A DNA stretch of 64,000 bases from NCBI GenBank assembly GCA_028284445.1, contig JANQRS010000001.1, positions 104,118 to 168,117 of the forward strand. The letters run 5' to 3'. This stretch comes from Calditrichia bacterium. Its GTDB lineage: Bacteria; Calditrichota; Calditrichia; RBG-13-44-9; J075. A program made the position numbers and the translations under genes. Below, piece by piece: positions 9,165 through 17,358 of the stretch. The first letter of the stretch is position 1; every line of letters begins with the position of its first letter. Under the pieces are notes generated by a model. The model was not told where the DNA came from and ran no database searches. It saw only the letters and a program-made list of their open reading frames with translations.

Positions 9165-9716
9165 ATGTCTACGCCTCACAATCGACATTCTTTTCTGTTG
9201 AGCATTCTCTTTGCGATGATGCCTTTTCTGCTGTTGGCCAACGATAACGAGCAAGTTACCTCGCAATCCTTCAATGAAGCCATCGAACTGCTTTCTACTG
9301 CTTTGAATCTTCATGCTGAAATGCTCGCGCCGCTGACTTTTGGTCAGGCTGTGCAGCAATATGAGCAAGCCAAACAGGATTTCAAGCATGGTCGAGATGC
9401 ACGAAGCATCTACCTGGTGTTGCAAGAGGTTGTTGTGAATCTCGAACGCTCCATTGCTATTGCCAACGAAGCGGCGAAATTTTTTGACTCGACGCTCCGC
9501 GCCCGCGAAGACGCCCGTCGGTATGAGGATATTGATCTCTACTACAATATTTGGGAAGAAGCGGAAGCGGCCCTTTTAAGTGCAACCGCTCTTTACGAAA
9601 AAGACCTCGTCACAGATGCTGAAATCAAGGCGATTGATGCCGAAATGCTATACTGGCAAATCAAACGTGAAGCGACACAAGTAAGCGATCTCTACGATAC
9701 CGTCGAAGGGGAATAA
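9165..9716 (+). CDS. exported helical protein resembling the N-terminal module of some OmpA-family proteins
   Basis: A 183-residue product from ATG 9165, chosen because GGGAG lies just upstream and a signal peptide (SFLLSILFAMMPFLLLA) then follows at once; an upstream in-frame start at 9105 would bury it. The mature part is nearly all amphipathic helix: AEMLAPLTFGQAVQQYEQAK, then REDARRYEDIDLYYNIWEEA, then YEKDLVTDAEIKAIDAEML. This architecture resembles DUF4398-like or pre-OmpA helical modules found in environmental Gram-negatives, but here no OmpA peptidoglycan-binding domain follows. It probably sits in the periplasm; the function is unknown. Confidence 0.7.
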   Translation: MSTPHNRHSFLLSILFAMMPFLLLANDNEQVTSQSFNEAIELLSTALNLHAEMLAPLTFGQAVQQYEQAKQDFKHGRDARSIYLVLQEVVVNLERSIAIANEAAKFFDSTLRAREDARRYEDIDLYYNIWEEAEAALLSATALYEKDLVTDAEIKAIDAEMLYWQIKREATQVSDLYDTVEGE

Positions 9717-9787
9717 ACCGCCCGGTATTGCGGGCTGCAATGTCCAAATCCCATCCACAGAATATCCAAATTGTTACTGCCTAAAAT

Positions 9788-9977
9788 CCAAATTCCAACA
9801 GAAAAAATTCCCACAACACGCCGGACTTTGCCTCTTTTGTCATTCCCGTATGTTATAAGCGGGAATCCACTCTCTTAAATTATGGATGCCTGATAAAGAC
9901 ACTCGGGCATAACAAAGTGCTTAGAACGAATATCCGATCAGTCTAAGCAATTTGGAATTTTTATTGTTGGAATTTGA
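9788..9977. repeat. composite dispersed repeat, copy A
   Basis: Outer inverted arms at 9788-9811 and 9954-9977 (24 nt, three mismatches; arm core CCAAATTCCAACAG) enclose a core from about 9836 to 9917 with two hairpins: ATTCCCG...CGGGAAT and the GCCTGATAAAGACACTCGGGC stretch (given as 9888-9908). The same architecture recurs at 22700-22978, and the core alone at 21668-21747. The ATTCCC/GGGAAT dyad recalls the neisserial dRS3 type of repeat. It has the form of a non-autonomous, MITE-like element; no transposase is in the window. Confidence 0.7.
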
Positions 9978-9991
9978 TTATCAATCTTTAC

Positions 9992-10618
9992 TTATATGGT
10001 TAATGCAAGACAGAGCTGCGCCGGAAAATATGTTCCCAGGACAATCCCCTGCGCTGCATGGAACTGCTGACGAAATCGGTTGATAGCCAAGACTGAGTCG
10101 CTGATGACAAATAGGCTTACGCCGGCAATTGCCCACCAGCCACGATTCCCCGACACCAATAATCCCATTTCTGTTCCCTGCCAGGCCATCACTGCAATGG
10201 CAGCAATATAGAGAATGACCGCAGGTTTGATTTTTCCCAGGTGCGGTGCAAGACGCTGATAAACGATCACTGCCGGAACCAGCCAAATGATGAGGTTTGA
10301 CGGGCTGCCGCCAAAGCCGGTGAGTTGACAGAACCCGACTATATAACAGAGATGGGCAATTAAGAAGCTACCCAATCCTTCAATAAAGCGATCTTTCGGC
10401 AGCATTAGAAATACGTCACCGGCCAGCGAGAAGAGCAAGCCCGCCACAATCCACCACTGGTAATTGGTGTCTGCGCCGTCTGTCAACACGGCCAGCAGTA
10501 TTATCCATACCATCGTCAACGGCTTGCTGACGTATATCAAGTTGACCTGATTGCGATAGTTGGCAACAATATTCACAATCGCAGTAGTGAGGCTGAGTAC
10601 AATGAGAAGGATCGTCAT
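9992..10618 (-). CDS. YhhN/TMEM86-family membrane protein (lysoplasmalogenase)
   Basis: A 208-residue protein with about eight hydrophobic helices. Family marks are SKPLTMVWI (about 31-39), FSLAGDVFLMLPKDRFIEGL (about 63-82), FLIAHLCY, and SLFVISDSVLAINRF (about 169-183) with the two conserved aspartates in GD and SD. Members hydrolyse the vinyl-ether bond of lysoplasmalogen within the membrane. It starts 11 bp after the stop of the glutamate synthase-like gene and is likely cotranscribed with it. An AGGTCC ribosome site precedes ATG 10618. Confidence 0.88.
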   Translation of the reverse strand: MTILLIVLSLTTAIVNIVANYRNQVNLIYVSKPLTMVWIILLAVLTDGADTNYQWWIVAGLLFSLAGDVFLMLPKDRFIEGLGSFLIAHLCYIVGFCQLTGFGGSPSNLIIWLVPAVIVYQRLAPHLGKIKPAVILYIAAIAVMAWQGTEMGLLVSGNRGWWAIAGVSLFVISDSVLAINRFRQQFHAAQGIVLGTYFPAQLCLALTI

Positions 10619-10629
10619 AGCGGACCTGT

Positions 10630-12210
10630 TTATGCGATACCAAAAGACTCAGCAGTGGCCGCTTCGACTGCCCTTTGCAGAAAGGGAGCCTCGCCGCCAT
10701 TTAGCAATTGACCGTCTTCCAGTCGCAGGTGTATTTCTGCATAGTTCTGAATTTGATTGGGCGCTGTGCGGCGCAGAATGTGCCATGGTTGTAAATCGGC
10801 AGCGGAAGATATGGCCATGGCGCCCATCATTTCCGCGAGACTTTCGATCATTTCATAATGGAAGTTTGCCACACGAACCGCTTTGTTGGAGGGCACCAGG
10901 CCGGCAACCAGATGGTTCTTCTGTGTCGCCACCCCTACCGGGCAGTGATTCGAATTGCACTTTAAAGCCTGGATGCAGCCAAGCGCCATCATCATACCGC
11001 GAGCTGAATAACAAATGTCCGCTCCAAGCGCCAGCCGTTTCAACATCTGGAAACCTGTTGTGATTTTGCCGCTGGCAAATACCCGAATATCCTCTCGTAA
11101 AGAGAACCCTCGCAGGGCATTATCCACCAAAATCAGGCCATCGATCAACGGTGAGCCGATGTGATTAGAAAATTCCAGCGGCGCCGCACCGGTACCGCCC
11201 TCGCCGCCATCGACAGCGATGAAGTCCGGTTTTATGCCGGTCTTGACCATTGCTTTACAGATGGCTATGAATTCCCGTGGCTTGCCCAGGCATAATTTGA
11301 ATCCCACCGGTTTTCCACCCGACAGGTCTCGCAGCTTCGCGATAAATTCCAGCAGCTCGATTGGTGTAGAAAATGCGCTGTGGCCGGGAGGTGAGAGCAC
11401 GTCTTTACCCAGGGGCACACCACGAATGGCGGCGATTTCCGGCGTCAGCTTCGCTGCCGGCAAGATCCCGCCATGACCGGGTTTCGCGCCCTGCGACAAC
11501 TTCAGCTCGATCATCTTTACATTGGGGTTTGCTGTTTGATCCGCGTAACGAGCCGGATCAAAAGTGCCGTCGGCTTGCCTGCAGCCGAAGTAACCAGTGC
11601 CAATTTGCCAGATCAGATCCCCGCCTTGCAGATGATAGTCACTGATACCGCCTTCACCGGTATTATGGGCAAAATTTCCCAGTTTGGCGCCCTTGTTCAA
11701 GGCCTCGACCGCGTTCCTGCTAAGCGAGCCAAAGCTCATCGCTGATATATTGAAAAGGCTGGCAGAATAAGGTTGCTTACAGTCGGCGCCGCCGACATTG
11801 ATTCGCAATGCTTCCGGCTCAACATGAATCGGAACAATCGAATGATTGATCCATTCGTAACCAACGGCATATACATCACGTTGCGTGCCGAACGGAACCG
11901 TATCGCGCACTTTCTTGGCACGTTGATAGACGACGGAGCGTTGCAATCTATTGAAGGGCTTGCCTTCCGTATCTGATTCGATGAAATACTGATAAATTTC
12001 CGGTCGTATTGCTTCCAGCAGGTACCGAAAATGACCGAGCAGCGGAAAATTGCGTAAAATCGCATGCTTTTTTTGCAGCATATCGTAGATACCCAACCCA
12101 ATTAGTGGTATCACGAGGATGAAATACCATACTGCGGTCGGATATACTGACATCAGGGCGAAGATAGTTGCGATGCTGAATAAGCTGACGGCAATAAATA
12201 GTGTGCGCAT
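10630..12210 (-). CDS. membrane-anchored FMN-binding glutamate synthase-like protein
   Basis: A 526-residue protein with two N-terminal membrane helices (about 4-20 and 25-42), then the FMN-binding alpha/beta barrel of glutamate synthase large subunits: ISAMSFGSLSRNAVEALN, AHNTGEGGISDYH, LKLSQGAKPGHGG, DVLSPPGHSAFSTP, AVDGGEGGTGAAPLEF and the cysteine cluster region GCIQALKCNSNHCPVGVATQ. It lacks the glutaminase domain and the GXGXG C-terminal domain of GltB, so true glutamate synthase activity is doubtful; such stand-alone proteins are common and have no settled substrate. The ATG at 12210 has AAGGGAA just upstream. Confidence 0.9.
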   Translation of the reverse strand: MRTLFIAVSLFSIATIFALMSVYPTAVWYFILVIPLIGLGIYDMLQKKHAILRNFPLLGHFRYLLEAIRPEIYQYFIESDTEGKPFNRLQRSVVYQRAKKVRDTVPFGTQRDVYAVGYEWINHSIVPIHVEPEALRINVGGADCKQPYSASLFNISAMSFGSLSRNAVEALNKGAKLGNFAHNTGEGGISDYHLQGGDLIWQIGTGYFGCRQADGTFDPARYADQTANPNVKMIELKLSQGAKPGHGGILPAAKLTPEIAAIRGVPLGKDVLSPPGHSAFSTPIELLEFIAKLRDLSGGKPVGFKLCLGKPREFIAICKAMVKTGIKPDFIAVDGGEGGTGAAPLEFSNHIGSPLIDGLILVDNALRGFSLREDIRVFASGKITTGFQMLKRLALGADICYSARGMMMALGCIQALKCNSNHCPVGVATQKNHLVAGLVPSNKAVRVANFHYEMIESLAEMMGAMAISSAADLQPWHILRRTAPNQIQNYAEIHLRLEDGQLLNGGEAPFLQRAVEAATAESFGIA

Positions 12211-12327
12211 AATAATTCCCTTTCTGTTACGCCCCTGACAACCTTAAACTCTCCGATATTCAGGCTAAGATAGTTAAGTCCAGGCATTTTACCAATCTGG
12301 CAAAAGAGATGTCTTGCCAGTGCCCGG

Positions 12328-12356
12328 TTGACAATGCCGCTTTTTCAGATTAGTAT
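12328..12356 (+). promoter_or_regulatory. sigma70-like promoter for the CDGSH gene
   Basis: TTGACA (12328-12333), 17 bp, TAGTAT (12351-12356). The expected start point leaves a leader of about 40 nt to ATG 12402. Confidence 0.55.
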
Positions 12357-12401
12357 ATTATAGATATATAAACACACATCATCAACGCGAGGGACGCTAC
12401 C

Positions 12402-13049
12402 ATGAAAGAACAAGAAGATGCTGGCATCGTTATTGATATAATGACCGACGGTCCGCTAATTGTGAAAAACGCGGGCAAAGTGCATAAAAGCTCCGGCGAG
12501 GAAATAGAGGTTGGCGCCAAAGTGGCGCTTTGCCGCTGCGGGGCTTCAGTGAACAAACCGTACTGCGATGGCAGCCATAAAAAGATAGAGTTCTCCGGTG
12601 CCCGCGAAAATACCAGGTCTTTAAATTACGAGAAAAGCTACACCGGCAGCAAAATCGTTATTCACGACAATCGGACCATTTGCTCCCATGCAGCAGAATG
12701 CGTAAAGACCTTAACAACCGTTTTTGACCTGGAAAAACGGCCCTGGATAAATGCTGACGGTGCTGATCCTGAAGCGATTATTGATCTGGTTCGCCGCTGC
12801 CCGAGTGGCGCTTTGAGCTATACGCTTGAAGGGGGTGAACAGCAGCGTGATTTTGAACGGTCGGCCAAAGTGCAAATTACACGCAATGGGCCGTACAATA
12901 TCAGTGGTCGGATTCAATTGAATGTTGAGGAAGATCTAACGCCACCATCAAAAGAACACTATTCCCTGTGCCGATGTGGCGCTTCGAAGAACAAACCCTA
13001 TTGCGACGGGTCGCATCATAGCAGCAGTTTTCGGGATGACGAGAACTAG
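12402..13049 (+). CDS. three-cluster iron-sulfur protein: CDGSH - mono-cluster 4Fe4S - CDGSH
   Basis: A 215-residue protein with two CDGSH motifs, each CRCGAS-x-NKPYCDGSH (C44, C46, C55, H59 and C190, C192, C201, H205). Each is expected to hold a 2Fe-2S cluster with three-cysteine, one-histidine ligation. Between them is a divergent 4Fe-4S mono-cluster domain with C94, C100 and C133 (RRCPSGALSY). This order is known in environmental bacteria, and a role in redox or iron-sulfur trafficking is inferred. Ribosome site GAGGGA lies 8 nt upstream and the promoter is at 12328-12356. It is monocistronic and convergent with the hydrolase gene. Confidence 0.92.
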   Translation: MKEQEDAGIVIDIMTDGPLIVKNAGKVHKSSGEEIEVGAKVALCRCGASVNKPYCDGSHKKIEFSGARENTRSLNYEKSYTGSKIVIHDNRTICSHAAECVKTLTTVFDLEKRPWINADGADPEAIIDLVRRCPSGALSYTLEGGEQQRDFERSAKVQITRNGPYNISGRIQLNVEEDLTPPSKEHYSLCRCGASKNKPYCDGSHHSSSFRDDEN

Positions 13050-13075
13050 AGTGGATATTGAAATATCCTGTCAGA

Positions 13076-14071
13076 CTACCAATGCTTTGCAATTAATCTA
13101 TGTACTTTTTCCGACGCCCAATAGGTAGTATGTCCTCTAAAAGGAATGCTGGAAGTATTAACCTGGAAATCCTTAACAATGGTTCCCTTAGGGTCTTCGA
13201 TCATTGGCGCCAGTGGAAATGAAATTGGGTCATCCTTATCCCAAATATTAATCCAACGCGGCCCCTTTAACACTTCCTTAAAGCGCCGCGGATTCCTGGT
13301 GAGGCCATGCGAGACCGGTGAGATTTGTTGACCATCTGCAAACATCTCGATTAAGGCATCATTTCGAAAAGCCAACATGGCAATGGGTGATCCAAATGTA
13401 ACCATGCGGCGCAGACGCAGGCGGCCCTCATGCGCGGCATCCTGCAGCTTTTGCAGGCTGGATATTGTGTGGCGCGTCTCCGACATTGCCTTGGCGTGCG
13501 TGCGCATATCACCGGCATGGGTATCCTGGCTGGTTTCCATGTAAATGAAGTCGCTCTTGTTTGTGAAGAGGTAGTAAGCCAAATCGAAAGCAATAACCGA
13601 TCCGGCGCTGTGACCCACAAAGGTCAGGGAAATCAGTGATTTTTCATCCTGCAGCTCGGCGCCGATGTCATCGGCAATTTGCTTGGAAACGGCGGCGCGA
13701 ATAGAGCGCTTTCCGTCTGTAGAAATATAGTAGAATATATCTGCAAATCCGTAAAGCGTTAAGCGGCGAAAAATCAGCTGAAGATCGATTGGCAGCCAGT
13801 GGTGCTTTTCTATCTCCCCCATGATTTTCTCACCCAGCTGCTGTTGCGCTTCGGTCAGGCGTTTATGACTGCCCAGAGAACCGCTGCCGGGCGCTTGCCA
13901 ACCCCATTCGGTCATACAGACACTTGCTTTCTTCCAGGCACTATGGCGATCATCATTTTCAAGTTGATTGTAAATCCCTTGATGGAGTATTTCATACTTG
14001 ACCTGATGGCTATGTCCCTCTTCATTTGGCTCTACGCCATGGATATAGATAATAAATTCCTTGTGTTGCAA
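13076..14071 (-). CDS. alpha/beta-hydrolase-fold protein
   Basis: A 331-residue protein. The first strand and oxyanion motif FIIYIHGVEP (about 6-15) is followed by the nucleophile elbow LTFVGHSAGSVIAFDLAYYL (Ser in GHSAG at about 155), a candidate acid in WDKDDPISFPL and a candidate histidine in RGHTTYW near the end, so the triad is complete and in order. Length and a large insertion before GHSAG suggest a lipase- or esterase-like enzyme; the substrate cannot be told. There is no signal peptide. The start is TTG 14071 with GGAGG four bases before it; no ATG lies upstream of the first strand. Confidence 0.78.
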   Translation of the reverse strand: MQHKEFIIYIHGVEPNEEGHSHQVKYEILHQGIYNQLENDDRHSAWKKASVCMTEWGWQAPGSGSLGSHKRLTEAQQQLGEKIMGEIEKHHWLPIDLQLIFRRLTLYGFADIFYYISTDGKRSIRAAVSKQIADDIGAELQDEKSLISLTFVGHSAGSVIAFDLAYYLFTNKSDFIYMETSQDTHAGDMRTHAKAMSETRHTISSLQKLQDAAHEGRLRLRRMVTFGSPIAMLAFRNDALIEMFADGQQISPVSHGLTRNPRRFKEVLKGPRWINIWDKDDPISFPLAPMIEDPKGTIVKDFQVNTSSIPFRGHTTYWASEKVHRLIAKHW

Positions 14072-14637
14072 GAGGCCTCCAGTGATCGGATTGAGATACT
14101 AAAAAGGATTTTTGAAGAGATAGTTACGCAATGAATGATGCCCGGAACGTTATCCAGGTCACTTGTAATACATCAAATTGCAATAAATTCGCAATCATGG
14201 CAAGATTTTTTAGCGTCAATTCTCATAAAGTTTTTTGGGGCCCCCTATTGATTCTTAATTTCAACAGAATTAATATGTAAAGTCTCTTCTGATAGTCAGT
14301 ACCAAATGATGTTTGGCATACTCAATACCACAATCCGCTGCGGTTTGGCTTATAGAAGGTTTCTATCCTGGCCATTGCTGACTATTGGCAGTGACAGCAT
14401 AGTGGGGGTTCATCAATTCCTTCCCGTATAACCTGCAGACCATATCGCTCCGTTTGCCACATCATTCAAAATCTGGTTTGTCGCTGAAGCATGGCAGAAT
14501 GCACCTGTTGAATGCCCGGAAAAGAATAACTTGAGTATTTTACCAACTTTTGGTGCTCTCTAATTGTAGTTTACTTGTTGATTATAGTACTCCCAGTTGA
14601 GTGCCAGCCCCGTTAATCGGTATAAGGAAATTCTATT
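14072..14637. other. 566-bp intergenic region upstream of the lysis-like cassette
   Basis: No coding frame with a ribosome site, no tRNA and no repeat shared with the rest of the window. A candidate rightward promoter is TTGATT (14248-14253), 17 bp, TAATAT (14271-14276), which would leave a leader of about 355 nt before the 14638 gene. GGGGCCCC lies just upstream of it. The stretch could hold a regulatory leader or decayed sequence; I cannot decide. Confidence 0.4.
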
Positions 14638-15207
14638 ATGATTCGTTCACCATATTCATATTGGATCAATGAGACAGACAGCGGCGTTGTCAGAGTGCTG
14701 AAATACATCGGCATCAGCGTCGGACTCCTGTTGGCCCTCGTCCTGATCTTGGCCGCATTTGGCAAAATGGAGGCAGTCCGCCTGGTCTTCAGTGGTATCG
14801 CCAGTTTTGTGGAAGCCATTTGGTTGTGGGTCACCGGATTGATCGGGCTGATCTTTGGCGGAATCAAAAAGCTCGGCTCGTTTTTCGGACCGGGAAAGGT
14901 TGAGCAGCGAGTCGCTGCTGAGAATGAACAGATCCGTTCAGAATTGGTCGCCTTGCGACAGGAAATCGCTTTAAATCAGTCTTTTCTCAGCCGTGAGCGG
15001 GATTTGTTTGATCGCGAGCGGGCTGTGTTTGAAGCTCGAATTGCTCAGCAGGAAGAAGAAATCGAAGCAATTCGCAGTGGTATTACTGCTATGGAAGAAG
15101 CCGGGCCGCAGGAATGGTTCAAGAATCTTACCCCGGCTGAACAACAGCAAATTATTGACCGCGCTAATCAGGATGTCGAGCCGGTTACAGATAGCGAAGA
15201 ATTCTAA
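14638..15207 (+). CDS. two-TM membrane protein with coiled coil, first gene of a lysis-like cassette
   Basis: A 189-residue protein with two membrane helices (about 20-43, VLKYIGISVGLLLALVLILA; about 52-75, rich in Trp and Gly) and then a long charged coiled coil (about 88-155: VEQRVAAENEQIRSELVALR and on) and an acidic tail. No known family is recognised. Size and two TMs near the N-terminus allow a holin-like or membrane-scaffold role, but the cytoplasmic coiled coil is larger than in most holins. It leads a tight run of three rightward genes (15- and 57-bp gaps) ending with a muramidase. The ribosome site is AAGGAAA. Confidence 0.65.
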   Translation: MIRSPYSYWINETDSGVVRVLKYIGISVGLLLALVLILAAFGKMEAVRLVFSGIASFVEAIWLWVTGLIGLIFGGIKKLGSFFGPGKVEQRVAAENEQIRSELVALRQEIALNQSFLSRERDLFDRERAVFEARIAQQEEEIEAIRSGITAMEEAGPQEWFKNLTPAEQQQIIDRANQDVEPVTDSEEF

Positions 15208-15222
15208 CAGAGAAAGAGACAC

Positions 15223-15693
15223 ATGAAACGTCATTGGATACTTCTCTCCCTTGTGCTGCTTTTCAGCGGTACAGCTCTGGCGCAAAATCCCTGTAGCAAC
15301 CCGGAAACAGTTCGGTTGCTTCGTCAAGGCGCCACAATTACCGTTACCAACTGCGATAGCCTCTACGTGCTAAGTAAGAAGAAATTCGAAGATATGGCCA
15401 TTGCGGAAGCCTATTATCAAAATTTGATCGATCAGTACAAAGGCCTGACCGAAAAGCTGGATGAGACTATTGTTACCCGCGATGCCCTTGTTGATCGTCA
15501 AGCCGCCTTTATCGCCAAACAGGATTCAGCAATTGCCCGCTATGAGGTGCAGTTGGATACCGCAACGACACTGGTTGAACGATCAACCAAGAATACCGAT
15601 GCTGCCCTTAGTGAGCTCCGTAAGCAGCGCTGGAAGACTGTCCTCTATGTCATTGGATCGGTGGGGCTTGGCTATGTCATTGGCAAAAACTGA
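15223..15693 (+). CDS. exported coiled-coil protein with C-terminal anchor, second gene of the cassette
   Basis: A 156-residue protein with signal peptide 1-20 (LLSLVLLFSGTALAQ), two cysteines (24 and 44) that could form a disulfide, a helical coiled-coil region (about 52-132), and a C-terminal hydrophobic helix (about 138-153, VLYVIGSVGLGYVIG) with small-xxx-small glycine spacing, then KN. So it crosses the periplasm with its end in a membrane. That layout is spanin-like (a periplasmic coiled coil bridging membranes) but no sequence family is recognised. AGAGAAAGAGA before the ATG serves as ribosome site. Confidence 0.65.
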   Translation: MKRHWILLSLVLLFSGTALAQNPCSNPETVRLLRQGATITVTNCDSLYVLSKKKFEDMAIAEAYYQNLIDQYKGLTEKLDETIVTRDALVDRQAAFIAKQDSAIARYEVQLDTATTLVERSTKNTDAALSELRKQRWKTVLYVIGSVGLGYVIGKN

Positions 15694-15750
15694 TAAATGA
15701 AGACAAACAAATATTATCAACATACTGACGCGCAATAACAGAGGTGATAC

Positions 15751-17169
15751 ATGTCTGACGAACTTAACACCGCAATCCCGAACACATCTGAGCGCCCAAA
15801 CCGGGAGGCCTGGTCCGGTTTTCGCCGCATGATGACTGTGGTCATCATGGGCATCCTTCTCGCTTTTAGCGGCCTTGCTTTAAGTGTTCTCTTTAATTGG
15901 CCGGCAGACTTTGGCAATATTTATGCCCGGATTTCTTTGGCCGCCATTATTCTGTGGTTTGGTATTCTCATCGACTTCTACGTCTGGTTACTCTATTTCT
16001 ACAATGTCAATTTTGGGTATACCGATCATGCCTGGGAAAATCTGCTCGACCGCTTTGACGTTGCCCGGGAAAGGAAAGAGCTGGGGTTGCCGTTTCACGA
16101 GGAAGACCTGATTTTGCCCGATGTGAATCCATACAAGGGTGAGACTCTCGGCTTACCGAATGGAACGGTTCGCGGGACATTGGCATTGACCCTCTTGGTG
16201 GGTGGGTTTGCAATTCTCATCTATTCTTTCGATACCAACGCCCCGCCGATGAATGATCAGTTCAATTTCTTCTTGCAGGCCTTTACCATGATGGTTGCCT
16301 TTTATTTTGGTACCAAGGCCCTTTCGATTTTGGAAAGCCAGACTGGTAATACCGTCACCGATGCGGATGTATTCACCGGTGGTGCTACTGTGCCCGGCGT
16401 TAATGCGCCTTCTACCACGGTGCAACCAAATTCCCTGATTGTTCCAACGGCAGCCACGGTGGCCGGCACCCAGATTATTCCCGCATCATCTGTTGGTAAT
16501 CCGCAACTCGCCGCAGAACTTAACAAACGCCAATTGGGTGATCAGGATTTGCGCGTTGCTGCACTCGATCTCGGCGTTGAGATTGCTGCCTTAAAAGCAG
16601 TGATCGAAGTAGAAGTTGGCATGAATGCCCAGGGTTTTCTCAGTGATGGCCGGCCGAAAATTCTTTTTGAAGGGCATGTGTTTTGGCGTGAGTTGAAGAA
16701 GGTTGGCGTTGATCCGGCACCTCATGCAGAGCGCTTCCCGTCCATCGTCTATGAACGCTGGACTCGTGAACACTATCGCGGCGGCGCAGGTGAATACGAT
16801 CGCCTGGACATTGCTGTCAAGATTCATCGCGAAGCGGCCCTGAAATCAGCATCCTGGGGTATCTTCCAGATTATGGGCTTCAACTACAAAGCTGCCGGTC
16901 ATAGCAGTGTTCAACGATATGTTAATGCCATGTTTGACAGCGCTGCTGACCACCTCTTTGCGTTTACCAGCTTCATTCGGAAAACCAAGAACGGCGTGAT
17001 GCGACAGGCGCTGAAAGATAAAGATTGGACCACCTTTGCCAAAAATTATAATGGTCCCGGGTTCGCCCAAAACAATTATCACACTCGCATGGCCGAGGCG
17101 TACAGGCGATACAAGCGGATTGAAGAAATTGAGGGTGGCAGCCGCGGAGGTGGTGTTCGCCTCATCTAA
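15751..17169 (+). CDS. membrane-tethered N-acetylmuramidase
   Basis: A 472-residue fusion. Residues 1-195 carry four membrane helices (about 28-50, 62-84, 143-161, 172-193). A low-complexity Thr/Pro/Val linker follows (about 198-255). Residues 260-457 form a phage-endolysin-type N-acetylmuramidase (DUF3380-like) domain: LKAVIEVEVG with the candidate catalytic glutamates E286/E288, GRPKILFEGHVFWREL, ALKSASWGIFQIMGFNY, and the closing FAKNYNGPGFAQNNYHTRMAEAYRRY written here only by position 429-454. The enzyme would cut peptidoglycan glycan strands from the membrane surface. Free endolysins of this family are soluble; a four-TM anchor is unusual. A strong terminator follows. Confidence 0.85.
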   Translation: MSDELNTAIPNTSERPNREAWSGFRRMMTVVIMGILLAFSGLALSVLFNWPADFGNIYARISLAAIILWFGILIDFYVWLLYFYNVNFGYTDHAWENLLDRFDVARERKELGLPFHEEDLILPDVNPYKGETLGLPNGTVRGTLALTLLVGGFAILIYSFDTNAPPMNDQFNFFLQAFTMMVAFYFGTKALSILESQTGNTVTDADVFTGGATVPGVNAPSTTVQPNSLIVPTAATVAGTQIIPASSVGNPQLAAELNKRQLGDQDLRVAALDLGVEIAALKAVIEVEVGMNAQGFLSDGRPKILFEGHVFWRELKKVGVDPAPHAERFPSIVYERWTREHYRGGAGEYDRLDIAVKIHREAALKSASWGIFQIMGFNYKAAGHSSVQRYVNAMFDSAADHLFAFTSFIRKTKNGVMRQALKDKDWTTFAKNYNGPGFAQNNYHTRMAEAYRRYKRIEEIEGGSRGGGVRLI

Positions 17170-17194
17170 AATTTGATATCACCCGATTTGCAAT

Positions 17195-17234
17195 AAACAA
17201 GAAGAGGCTGCCCACAGGCAGCCTCTTCTTGTTT
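17195..17234 (+). terminator. strong hairpin terminator after the muramidase gene
   Basis: A perfect 18-bp stem (17195-17212 with 17217-17234) with loop CACA; core GAGGCTGCC/GGCAGCCTC. A-rich start and T-rich end make it usable in both directions. Confidence 0.9.
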
Positions 17235-17299
17235 GGGGGCTGGAGAGTAGATCCTCCGAAACTTATCGAAGGGCCTCAAAAATAATTTTGCAACACAAC

Positions 17300-17328
17300 T
17301 TGACAACAAAAACCGGATATGTTATATT
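17300..17328 (+). promoter_or_regulatory. consensus sigma70 promoter of the MarR gene
   Basis: TTGACA (17300-17305), 17 bp, TATATT (17323-17328). It overlaps the operator at 17327-17346, as expected for autorepression. Confidence 0.7.
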
Positions 17329-17346
17329 GGTAGGAGTCCAAACTAA
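17327..17346. promoter_or_regulatory. MarR-type operator, site 1
   Basis: TTGGTAGGAGTCCAAACTAA, an imperfect palindrome centred on AGGAGTCC, abuts the -10 box and covers the predicted transcription start. The core TAGGAGTCC and trailing ACTAAAAA recur at 18092-18111 before the next gene. Confidence 0.65.
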
Positions 17347-17358
17347 AAACAGGTCATC

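Noticed and set aside
9740..9980. Direct TCCAAAT repeats considered as a CRISPR-like array
   Set aside because: Units are few, unequal in spacing and arranged as inverted arms of a dispersed element; no cas gene is present.
10630..12210. Genuine glutamate synthase large subunit
   Set aside because: Glutaminase and C-terminal domains are missing and no small subunit adjoins.
14638..17169. Prophage remnant as explanation for the lysis-like genes
   Set aside because: No integrase, att-like direct repeats, terminase, capsid or tail genes nearby, and the flanking genes are ordinary chromosomal ones.
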